DNA of 64,000 nt. Origin: Gigaspora rosea. Its lineage: Eukaryota; Glomeromycota; Glomeromycetes; Diversisporales; Gigasporaceae. The stretch spans positions 152,607-216,606 of the forward strand of contig QKWP01000762.1 of assembly GCA_003550325.1 (NCBI GenBank). The letters run 5' to 3'. Within the stretch, counting starts at the first letter, position 1. Every line of letters starts with the position of its first letter. A program made the position numbers and the translations under genes. Below are positions 22,328 to 32,971 of this stretch, in pieces. The notes below the pieces were generated by a model. The model saw only the letters and a list, made by a program, of their open reading frames with translations. It did no database searches and was not told where the DNA came from.

Positions 22328-23495
22328 GGGGCATCCATAAATAACATTATGTACCCTCTCATAGTAGCGCTTAGTGAATTGACCCATCTAAAAAATCTTC
22401 ACCCAGGTCACCCGACGGGTGTGCAATGTGCCACCCGGGTGGAAACGGGTCAGTCCAAAAAAAGGCACCACCCAGGTCACCCGACAGGTGACCCGATAGG
22501 TGACCCGTCGGGTCACCTGGGTCAATTAAAAAAATATCAGGTGGTTAATATGACTAGTGATTTGACCCAGGTGGGTTAACCTAGAATTAATTTTACAAAT
22601 TAATACGGTTATGGCATTGCCGCATTTATTGCAATAGAGCCGTAATGCCGTAATGCAGTAAAGTCATAATGCTATAAAGCCGTAATGCCGTAATGCAGTA
22701 ATGCTGTAATGCAGAAATACTAACTGCTATAATACTGTTTATTAAAATTATGTACTGCAGTATGGTTGCCTTTAAATAATTTACTATTAAATATTTTTCG
22801 AATTTGATTCTGTCGACTTCACAAATTTGCATTAATTTGTATCGGGTCTCTGTCTGTGGGTTGACCCACGGGTCACCTGTGGGTCAATCTACGGGTCATC
22901 CGCAGGTTGACCCACCCATTCTCACCCAGGCTGTTACAACTTGACCCGGGTCACCCACCCACCCGCGAGTGACCCAGGTGACACCCACCCAGGTCAAAAC
23001 ACTAGTAGCGCTAGACCCCTCTCTACTATATAAAAAAATGTTTCAAAATCCATATGTTTATATATAAATTTTTACAAAAACTTGAATATATTGTGATACA
23101 GTGATCCGCTTTGGATGATTTAGATACTATTCGATTCGTCTCAGTGAGACAAATCCAATGATAACAAATTCATTTCATTTGGATCACTGGATCAATAGTT
23201 ATCCACAAAAAAACTATTATTTTTTAGTAATTTTATAAGAAAACATAATAACCAATAGTATTTGGCCAATAAAATTTGATCCAGTGATCCAAATGAAATG
23301 AAATTGGTACCATTTGACTCCTCTCACCGAGTCGAATCGAATAGTACCAAAATCATTAAATTTGGACCACTGGTTCGATTTTTAGCTAATTTTTTCTAAA
23401 AAAATTACATTATATTTTTTGACCCCCCTACTTATTGAGAAAAACGTTATCATTCGTCCAACCCCTCTTGTATAACGTTATTTATGGATGCCCCC
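22328..23495. mobile_element. TIR element hosting a nested hAT
   Basis: GGGGCATCCATAAATAACAT at 22328 returns inverted as TAACGTTATTTATGGATGCCC near 23475-23495. Interior sequence carries GATCCAGTGATCCAAATGAA and related inverted motifs (about 23100-23370) that form further foldback structure. No target duplication was found and no transposase frame remains. A separate hAT element interrupts its left side. Confidence 0.65.
22364..23012. mobile_element. 633-bp hAT-type element with GACCC/GGGTC arrays
   Basis: Ends TAGTGAATTGACC (22372) and GGTCAAAACACTA (to 23004) are inverted copies with two mismatches. A perfect 8-bp duplication GTAGCGCT lies at 22364-22371 and 23005-23012. Subterminal arrays of ACCCAGGTCACCC-type motifs occupy both ends, and a CGTAATGC tandem repeat lies at about 22632-22720. 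It is non-coding; the ORF at 22280-22579 runs across the insertion point and is spurious. Confidence 0.88.
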
Positions 23496-23499
23496 AAAA

Positions 23500-24560
23500 A
23501 GGGAGTCACTTATATATAAATCATATAAAATATAGACGATTAAAAAAGCTTACCTCTATTTTTTCTTTGTACAAGTTTTTTTATATTCACATTCCTTATT
23601 CTTAATTTTAATTGTTCTATAAATATTTCTTTATATTGTTCTTCACTAAATCGATCATCAAAATCTACTTTTTTCCAAACAGAGCAATTCTTAGTTGTCA
23701 GATAATTTATAATTTCATTATAAAACTCCAATATAAACAAATTTTATTGGTTAAATATTAAAATATTTAGTGAGAAAGAAATATTTTTTTAAAGAAAAAA
23801 AAATTGAAAAAAAATTTTTTGAAATAAAATTTTTACTATATCTATATAACCTTTTTAATATTTAAAATTTATGCTAATATAACAATAGAGAAGTCAATAA
23901 AAATAAAACAAATTTATTAGTCCGGAGCGAAGCGGAGGACTCTCTATTTTTACAAAAGGGTTGATCAGCAAATGTTTGTCTGTTCGGCTGCATCATGTGA
24001 TATACAACCAATCACATTCAAATGATTGACAAAAACAATAACAGACACGTAATCAACTTATATTGCCGTATTGATATTAAATATAATATATAGTGTATAA
24101 ATTAAATACTGTATTGGCTCCGAACATACAATGCTGTGCATTTACCTATTTGTTCTATTTTTATTAACTCTACTGAATATTACAATTTTGTTATATAGCA
24201 ACTTTTTAGTTTGTTTAAATATTGAAATAAGATCTAGAATGTTGTAAAAATTTTGCAGAATTAAGCTTAATATGGGCCAAAATTTTAAACTACACTTTTT
24301 CCTAAATATTATTTAAGCAAATAGTATAATTATATTAAAAAATATTTGATTGGCTAATAAAAATGATTATATAAGTTAAAAAGAGGTAATTTGATTAAGT
24401 TAAAGTAGCTAATATAAAAATTTTTTATTTTAATATATAAAAATTTTTTATTTATTTGTTTAAAACTTATATATAATATTGAACAAGTTTCATATAAAAA
24501 TAGTAGTATAGTGAAATTGTTTAGATGATAGCAACCGGGTTTGTACATCATACAAAAAAG
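23500..24560. other. Gene-free AT-rich stretch
   Basis: Short minus-strand ORFs (23540-23740, 24354-24551) show no recognised motif. Nothing else supported. Confidence 0.5.
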
Positions 24561-24570
24561 TTAAATTTTA

Positions 24571-25312
24571 GAGGATAGAGGTAATTTGACAAATTTAGAA
24601 CATCTTGTGATACAATAATCAGAATTAGACAATTTTTATACCATTCAATTCAGTTCATTGAGATGGATTAAATGGTGCAAAGATAATCTAATTCTGATTA
24701 CTGGATCACAAGATATCATCAATTAAGTGCTATATAAAAAATATAAAAACTATTTTAAGAGGTATTTTAACGAAATGTAACTTTGGCTATTAGGTAAGTA
24801 CCTTGCGATACTAAGTAAATCAACCTTCTTACTTAAGTAGAAGTTGTTACAATACCTACTCTGAAAATTTGATGAAATTTAGATGACTTTTATTAACTGA
24901 CTTTTACAAAATACTTTTTTATAAAAAAATTTTAAAATTTTTCATAAAAACGTATTTTGTAAAAGTAATTTAATAAAAAGTTCTAAATTTCATCAAAATT
25001 TCAGAGTAAGTGTAATTTTACATTGCGAACAACTTCTACTTAAGTGAGAAGGTCGATTTACTTAGTATTGTAAAGCACTTACCTTATAGCCAAATTTTAT
25101 TTTATCAAAATATCTTTTAGAATTGTTTTTGTGCCAACACATAATTGATGATATCTCATGATCCAGTAATCAGAATGGATAATTTTTGTACTATTCGATT
25201 CATTTTGATGAGCTAAATCGAATAGTATAAAATTTTCTGATTCCAATTATTGTATCACAAGATATTCTAAATTCGTCAAATTACACCTATTCGTCAAATT
25301 ACTCCTTTAATT
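24571..25312. mobile_element. Long foldback element, ~350-bp arms
   Basis: Left outer sequence GAGGTAATTTGACAAATTTA, then CATCTTGTGATACAATAATC, returns inverted at the right (GTATCACAAGATATTCTAAA, then GTCAAATTACACC). Inner arms (GGTAAGTACCTTGCGATACT, ACTTCTACTTAAGTGAGAAG) continue pairing to a centre near 24945. GTAATTTGACGAAT is doubled at the right end. It could form one large hairpin. No coding frame. Confidence 0.75.
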
Positions 25313-25752
25313 TTATAAAATAATTCTCCAAAACCAATTAAATTTAGTTTTGGTTTTGAACAGGTTTTGGACAGGTTTTGGACATTGTGTCTAAAAACCA
25401 AAATTGTTCAATTTCTCAATACTGCCTTATGGGAAACCAAAATGCTTAGGTTCTGAAGAAATATAGTTACAAGACTAAACTTAAAGGAATTATATTATAC
25501 AAATTTAAAAATCAATAAATTAGTATATATGTATATACACCTGGTGTAAATTAAAAAATTTTCTTTATTATATTACTAAATCTTTATAATTAGCCAAGGA
25601 TTAAACTAAAAGATTAAATACAATAAAACCAAAAGTTAGTAAAAAAAAGAAATATTTCTATAACAAAAAGGCAAAAAACTTAAAAAATTGTTACTAAATC
25701 TGAAGATACTAATAAAAGCAATAATAAAAAAAATTCAAAATCTAGAATACTG

Positions 25753-28438
25753 TACTTTAGTATTGCTGGCCGTAAGTAATTATTACTGACATTTCGAATT
25801 ACAACCTGGGTTGCAACTTCTAATAACAACCGGAACCCAAAGTTGTTATATGTATCCATTATAATAGTTGTAATAGTTGTGCCATAATAGGTTGTAAATA
25901 CCGTAAAGTTGTAAATAATAATACTTTTTAGTTTTTAATTATGCATATTTTAACATTAACAGGTATACATGCAAGTTACAATTAGTAAGATCTTGCATCA
26001 TAATATAAGTACCAGTTTTTTCTTGGCACAGCTACTTTTATATAATGCACATAGCATTATGGATAATCCCGTTAATATCAACTGTTGATATATGCGGGGT
26101 TAATAACAAAAAGGGATTGTATTTTAGTGATGAAAAAAAAAAAAGAAAGTAAAAATTCAAAAAAAAGCGGGTTTAAAAAAAAAGAGAAAAACAAATTAAG
26201 GAAAATTGACTTAGGAAAAAAAAAAAAACTTAAAAAAAAAAACCGCTATTCCTATTAAACACATTTGTTAATCACCTAAAGATATTCAATGGTCTTATAA
26301 AAAAAAAACCAGCATTGATTTTTAATTTGCTTAATTGGCTTATATTATATTTCCTACTACCCTTCGCCTTAACGTCGTTACAGTTTTACCTATAGCAAAT
26401 TTTTTGTTGTATTAGTTACCATATAAAATATCCTGATTTGGCAGTTAATTCAATCACTTATCTTCCGGCTTAAATTGTATAGTGATTGTACCAGTTTTTC
26501 CTGCATGCATCCTGGCTTCACTTGTAATTATTGGCATGCCAGCTTAGCTCCCTTTTCAATCCTCTACCTTACCATCAACTCGAAAGATACAGGCTTATAA
26601 CATCACTTAGTTACGCCCTATATAAAAAATCAGTTTATAAAACAAACACAATTGGGACGTAACTAGTAAATTAAATAAGTCTGCTATTCCATAAAATACA
26701 GTAGTAAAATTATCTATATATAATGAGATATCATAAAAACTATTGACTACAAGACATGATCTCTTGTAAGGACAGCTTATTGAATCGTTAACATACTTCA
26801 CAAAATTCTAGTTTAATCTGGGTTAAAATTATAATATAAAGAATTTTTACTTTCGTAAGATTATTAAAGCAAGTTATAAAATTTTTTTTGTTCTTTTTAA
26901 TTCATATATGCTATAATATTATAAATATATTTAATTATTAAAGTAAAAATTTTTAAAGTTTATACCCAGTTTATAATTCAAAATAGCAAAATTGCCATAT
27001 AGTATCATTAATTTTAAGACCCTTGTGGTTGTTTTTCAAAAATGTGCAAATGATTTCTATATACCTATGCAGGAAGTCAAAGAATCAGGAGTTTACAGCT
27101 GTTTTCAAAAAGGTGTGAACGATCAGGGATCACCATATCATGGGAAATTCACAATATTTCCCAAATTTCCTACTTTTTTTACTCTCGCTTCTAACAGGGA
27201 AAGATTCTCACCAATTTTCTAATAAAAATAGTTTTTATAGTTCAATAATTCAATAAAATAATACTATTCTAAGTTAAAGGTACATTTTAACAGGTTAATT
27301 AAGAAAATTCTAATAAATTCCTAAAAACAGTGGTCATCTTGAGTCTTGCAACATTTATACATGTTATATGATTTTGCTTTATGCAGTAAATCAACTATTG
27401 ATCAATTAAAAATTATAGTGCTTTAACGCATCTCTTAAAGTAAAATTTTAAGGTTTAGAGTTGCCGAATAAATTTTTTTTGATTATATTCAATCTTGATA
27501 GCCAATTATTGCATCGTTAACAAAGAAGAATCTTTTAGAGTTACTTAATAATTATAATGCAATATTTTTTTCTCGAGCAAAAGAAACTTGATCTTCTGTC
27601 CAATTGGACGTAAAAATTCGTGTATACAAATATTTGACAGATTGAGTTCGATTGCCTCTATGAGTTGTTTTGTAATATCACATTTGAATTTTTGTGTTTG
27701 CAAATCAACTCCACAGTATAAATGCTTTTGACAACTAAAGCAAGTCCCTCTTTTGTATATAAGTTTTGTGCATCCGCTATCAATATTAATACAATTATAA
27801 AAACAAAATAATATACTGTACATTGCAATAATTTGTTTATATAGCGATAATGATAATGATTAGAAAAGGGTATCACGCACTTATCAGTACAAGGTGCTTA
27901 ATTGCTATATGGTTAATAATATAAAAATTACAATGGACGTCAATAATTATCTAACCTAAAATATGTGTTGATTAAGCATCTCGCACTGATAAGTGCAGAT
28001 GACCGTGATAAAAAGTTAATTATTAAATTTATAATTTTTCGATTCCTTATATGGGTATATGTTATAAAAATCATTTGTTGAAAGCAGCTATAATATTGAT
28101 AAAAATTAAAAATCCAGGTCTCAAAACTGAGAAATATCGAATTTCCTATGATATAGTATATGCGACCGTTCACACATTTTTTAAAAAACCATGGCCTGTA
28201 TTTATGGCTCAACCTGTCACCAGATATGGAAGAAATTAACCTGTTATATTTACAACTACAGTATTACAACTATTACAACTATTACAACTATTTTAACAAT
28301 TGCAGCTATTACGCCAATTACAGTAAGTTAAAAAATTATAACCTTTTAAACAATTACGGCAAAAAATTACAATGTTGAAATAAAAGGTTGCAACCTTTCA
28401 ACCTTGTAAAACCTATTACGGCAGGCAACTCTACTGTA
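25753..28438. mobile_element. Candidate 2.7-kb TA-flanked TIR element
   Basis: CTTTAGTATTGCTGGCCGTAA (25755) resembles the inverse of TTACGGCAGGCAACTCTACTG (to 28436) at 15 of 21 positions. TA dinucleotides flank both ends. Inverted subterminal blocks carry TAGTTGTAATAGTTGTAAT and GGTTGCAACC motifs. The interior has weak minus-strand frames (27545-27876), partly readable as LYTKEGLALVVKSIYTV and then, one frame over, CDITKQLIEAIELNLSN. No transposase motif is recognised. A Tc1/mariner relative is the likely class; the divergence of the ends leaves room for doubt. Confidence 0.5.
27877..27996. repeat. 120-bp hairpin
   Basis: GCACTTATCAGT, AAGGTGCTTAAT and their inverses ATTAAGCATCTCGC, ACTGATAAGTGC form a foldback with ~27-bp arms. 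It lies within the candidate 25755-28436 element, upstream (on the minus strand) of the unknown frame there. Confidence 0.55.
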
Positions 28439-28643
28439 CTTAGAATGAAAAATGGTATTAAAAAAAGGGGTTATTTATATCCTGCGGGGGGTGGGTATTC
28501 TTATTTTTCGCACCTCCGATCGTACCAATCAGATGATCGAATTTTGTGTAACGATCGAATGTAAACAAAGACAAAAAATGTAAACAAAAATTAAAAAATC
28601 TAACTATCCTAAGAAAAACTAAAAATATTATAAAAAATTTATT

Positions 28644-28838
28644 CGCCTATATGTAAAACCTCATGCTGAACAAGTTTACTTAGAGAACTTAAGAAGATTA
28701 TCTTAGTAGACTTTTAAGATATTATCAAAAAACTAAAGAAAAAAAACAAAAAAATGAAAATATCCTAAAATTCTATTAAGATAATCTTTGTTTGGCGCCT
28801 AAGTAAACTTGTTCAGCATGAAATTTTGCATATAGGCG
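28644..28838. mobile_element. 195-bp foldback MITE
   Basis: CGCCTATATGTAAAACCTCA and GCTGAACAAGTTTACTTAG return inverted as CTAAGTAAACTTGTTCAGCA and TGCATATAGGCG. The arms are ~45 bp with a few mismatches. The class is undetermined for lack of a clear target duplication. Confidence 0.65.
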
Positions 28839-28849
28839 CATTATCTAAA

Positions 28850-30060
28850 AGTATTTTTATTAATATTATATGAGATATTGTTAAAATAAAAAATAACTCC
28901 AAAATTATAATTTAACAATTAACCAATCAAAATCGAGATGTGAGATGCAATGTAGATCGCTGGATGCGAGACATACATTTTTCCTTAAAAAAATATGAAT
29001 TTGATTTGCAAGAAAAAGAGGTGAATGTACTATCAAATCTTGTAAAAGAGCATAAATTAAACTTTGCTACTTAATTATTTATTTTTATATAGTTAGTCAA
29101 GTTATAAAATATATCAGTATATATAATATAAATACAAAATATAAGATACTGAATAGAATAAATAAATGCTTATCTGCTATAAGTTTAAAAATTGCATATT
29201 GAATATTTATTTTTCAATATATATATTAAATTTTTAGTATACAAGTTTTTATAAATATATATATTTAAGTATAGTATGCTATTTATATACATAATTGTTA
29301 TTTTAGTAGCATATATACTACTATTTGGATATAATACTGTAAAATTTTATATAGATTTTTTTGTTTCATATACAGATGTACAAATAGAAATTGCCAAAAA
29401 AAAGTAAACTGAAAACTTTGAAACTTGTGAACCTCTTGTAAAAAAAAATTTGAAACATTCAAAAATTAGTGATAAAAAAATAGTTCAAATGTAATTAATG
29501 CTTGCTAATTCACATGATCTGAGGATTCTTATGATTTTATTGACTATTGGTTTTGGAAGCCAATTTCAGAGGTTTTGGTATAACCCAAAATACTAAAAAC
29601 CACTCTCTTATATGCTACAAATCTAAATTTTAAGTTTCTACCTATTTCTGAAATCCATTAACATATGCACCTTCATCTATAATTTATTTGAAATTTAGCG
29701 TTTATTGATTTCAGAAAATAGGAAATTTTACCAATTTTGTAAATTTCAGAATTTTGACCAATTACAGAGGTTTCAAAAGTTTTGGATTTGAGGCTTCTGG
29801 CAAAACTAGGAAGTTTCTAAAGTTCACCCAGCTGAAAGTTCCAATTTGGGCTAAAACATTGGTTATGCCTGACAAAACTATTTGGCACTGACAAAGTAAT
29901 TTCATCAATAGTTTTGTCTTATGAAACTTGGCATACTGATAATATGTACAAGGTTGTGCTTCAGATCTGTTCGAATGACTACCCTGGAATTCAAAATTTC
30001 TCAATTGATTATTGACTTTCGTATGTTGTTTATATTTTATACAATAAATTCTTTTAGTTA
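28850..30060. other. Gene-free AT-rich stretch
   Basis: No supported gene or element end. CCAATTtCAGAGGTTTtg occurs twice (about 29560 and 29758). The minus ORF 29762-30082 has no recognised motif. Confidence 0.45.
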
Positions 30061-30070
30061 ATATGTTGAT

Positions 30071-30258
30071 AAAAAAAAACAAAAAAATAAAAGATTTATA
30101 TATTTTATTTATAATAATGAAAGTATTTTAAAAAAAAAAACAAAAAAATAAAAGATTTATATATTTTATTTATAATAATGAAAATATTTTAAAAAAAAAA
30201 AACAAAAAAATAAAAGATTTATATATTTTATTTATAATAATGAAAGTATTTTAAAAAA
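30071..30258. repeat. Three-copy 61-62-bp tandem repeat
   Basis: The unit AAAAGATTTATATATTTTAT, then TTATAATAATGAAAGTATTT, and an A-run are present three times with near identity and differ mainly in A-run length. Recent slippage or unequal crossing-over is likely. Non-coding. Confidence 0.8.
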
Positions 30259-30454
30259 ATTTAAGAACTTATGATTTTTTTAAATAAAGCAGAATGATAA
30301 CGACTATTTAAAGAACTAAGAAATGTTTTCCCTATGAAAATGCAATAAGTTGCATAAAGAACTTTTAGCGGATAAACTAAATCTCCTGGAAAATAACCTG
30401 TTTTTGATTGACAAATTTAAAGTAGAGTTAGTAAATCAAATAAATATAATACGA

Positions 30455-30614
30455 CAGGGTGAAACCCGCGCAGCTAGCTAGTAAAACCCGCTATGCAGAT
30501 CACATGAGGGTGAAATCCGCGTTAACATATAAAATACACTATGCTAACGCGGATTTCACTCAAACCCTATGGTCAAAGCGGGTTTTACTAGCTAGCTGCG
30601 CGGGTTTCACCCTG
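30455..30614. mobile_element. 160-bp palindromic MITE, GC-richer
   Basis: Near-perfect inverted arms: CAGGGTGAAACCCGCGCAGC at 30455, then TAGCTAGTAAAACCCGCT, with inverses AGCGGGTTTTACTAGCTA and GCGGGTTTCACCCTG at 30614. A second inner palindrome (GTGAAATCCGCGTTAACAT) completes it. The arms are almost identical, so the insertion is recent or under gene conversion. The flanks show no clear duplication. Confidence 0.8.
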
Positions 30615-30649
30615 ACATAATATAATCCTAATTAATTTCTTTTTTTTAA

Positions 30650-32960
30650 GATTATGCGCAAATTAGATATCAAACTAGTGGCTAAGTGTAGTGCAAAGGA
30701 AAAGCCGACATTATATAACATTATTATTGTCGATATTATACGTACGTAAGACTGATGTAACTAAATGGTTATCGGGATTATCACATGATTATCCGGTGAC
30801 AACCTTCATACAGGGGGTCTCCAAAATTCCGGGTTGGGATACGTCGGAGAGCATCGGAATCATGATCGGCTGGATCGAATTGATCGATTTTGCCTCAAGA
30901 TCATAAAAAATTTTACTAATGAAATCATATCCATTCATTAAGTAAAAAATGCCCAGCTGATAATTTTGCTATAGAATCGTCTACACGAAATGCTAATTTT
31001 TTTTCACAGGACAAAACGTACGAAAAAATTTGGGCTAATCGTCGACTACATCCGACCCGGTAATCCTGTAAAAATCGTTACAAAACTTGATATATGACAT
31101 CACTACTGACGATTGACGAAGCTACTGACTATTGACGTAACTACTGACGATTGACAATAAAATATAAAAGTGTAGCTGTCCATCTTTCAACGAGCTCCTC
31201 TATAACGCCTCTAATAGATATTCTGAATTTCAAAGTTTCTGCTATTTCTCATAAAGTTTTGTCGATCTCTTCTTCGTCAGACCGATCAGATACCTCCGGA
31301 TGCAAATTTGGCAATGTCGGATAAAGATGTCAAAAAAAAAAAAAGAGAGATAGATATAAAGAACAAATTAATTTTTATTAACTAGTTTTCAATGACTTAG
31401 AAGGATAAATCACCTTTTTAATGTTTCTTACATTTGTGAAATAAAGTTTATGTTTCGTCATGAGTTTCGTCATTCGTCAATTCGAAGTTGCCTGACAAAA
31501 GATTTCGTCATTCATCTATGACGAAAATTTCGTAATTCGTTAGGCGTCATTAGTCTAGATGTAGTCATTTATTAATTAGTATCGTAATTTCCTTAATACT
31601 GACAGTCTAACGTTTGGGTGGACAAAATCAATCAAAAAGTGCCGAAAACTGGTTTTCCTAGTCATTCACCATTTGTGCAAAATACAATGCTACAAGAAAA
31701 TATCAGATTGCTATATATAAATAACGGAAAACATTAATCAGTGCGACGATGTTCAACTAACCGGAATATTGGATCTGTAGCCGGAAATATCGATAATATA
31801 ATATAATTATTTGATCTTATGTGTATTCTAATCAGTGTTGACTTGACCAGACCAGTTTGACAATTGGACCTGACCAATTTGACCAATTTGACTGGTCTGG
31901 TCAAAGGATCCGTAAAGGTTAAATCAGTTAAATAGAATATTTAAATATAATTTATTATATCATATATATATTATTATATATTAATATAATAGACTTGACC
32001 AATTTGGCCAGAACAATTTGAACAGCAAATTTTTGGTCGACCACTAATTTGCCCAATTAATTCCAATGATAAGTAATCGATTGCTAAAAAAAACTACGTG
32101 GAATTTTTCTCATTTACCGGAATTTTCGGTATTTTACTGTAGACTTTATGCAATGTTGGCATATAATACAATTATAACAGAAAATTTTTTCATCGCTGCT
32201 GCAAGATTCTGTGGCTGATTTGTGGCACAAATTTAAGTCAAATTTGTAACGTAACACGACCAAGAAATTTGCTTTGTTAAAAAAAACTGCTTATTTCAAA
32301 AATCCGAATAGAAAATCACCTTTAGTGCTTCAAATAAAATTTCTTTGAGCGATTTTACTGTATAATTACTAAACATGTAACTTTATTCTAAAATTTCAAC
32401 CCTAATTTTAATGAACTTTAAAAAAATTTGCTTAACTACATGCATTATGCGTCGCTACACATGGCATGACATTAACTCCGATGAAAAAATATTACTATAA
32501 TTGTAACTTTATTAGTATGTTAGAAATGATATTAACAAATTAAATTAAATTACTGTTTTTTTCCACTATCCGACTAGGCACTTTGTCATCGTCGTCGAAA
32601 TGCGTATACAGTAATGGTGATCTTGATCATTTTAGACTAGATTTATTCACAAAATAAGTGCTTTTTTTTCATAGTATTTGAGTAACACTGTGATCACAAT
32701 TTGGACTATTATGTACAATTGACCGTAGTTGCATATGCAGATCATTGTAAATTTAGTAAAGGTTATCGTCATATAAAAGCACAACAGTGTATATCGATAT
32801 ATATTTTTATACTGACAAAAATTTTAAATCGTTGATCATTTTTGCTTTAAAGATAAAATTTAAATAATTTAGTTAGTTTGTTATAACTCATCAATAATCC
32901 TGTTACTATTTATCAAATAGCCTCTATTCTAATTAGTTAAAACATTATTACAAAAAAAAA
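30650..32960. other. Gene-free stretch with scattered repeat relics
   Basis: Contains a 71-codon ORF (30691-30906) of higher G+C but no recognised motif. TACTGACGATTGACG-type units repeat three times at 31102-31155, and TTCGTCATTCGTCAATTCG-type repeats lie at 31455-31560. At 31838-32045 TTGACCAGACCAGTTTGAC-type repeats suggest a hAT relic without readable ends. The last few hundred bases are presumably the upstream region of the Sel1 gene; no promoter element is identified with confidence. Confidence 0.45.
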
Positions 32961-32971
32961 AAAATTCTACA

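Noticed and set aside
22280-22579. 99-codon ORF with GHPTGxP repeats
   Set aside because: It crosses the insertion point of the hAT element and the repeats are the element's non-coding subterminal array.
31838-32055. hAT element with TTGACCAGACC repeats
   Set aside because: Possible end CAGTGTTGACTTGACC has no matching partner with an 8-bp duplication; kept only as a relic in the gene-free entry.
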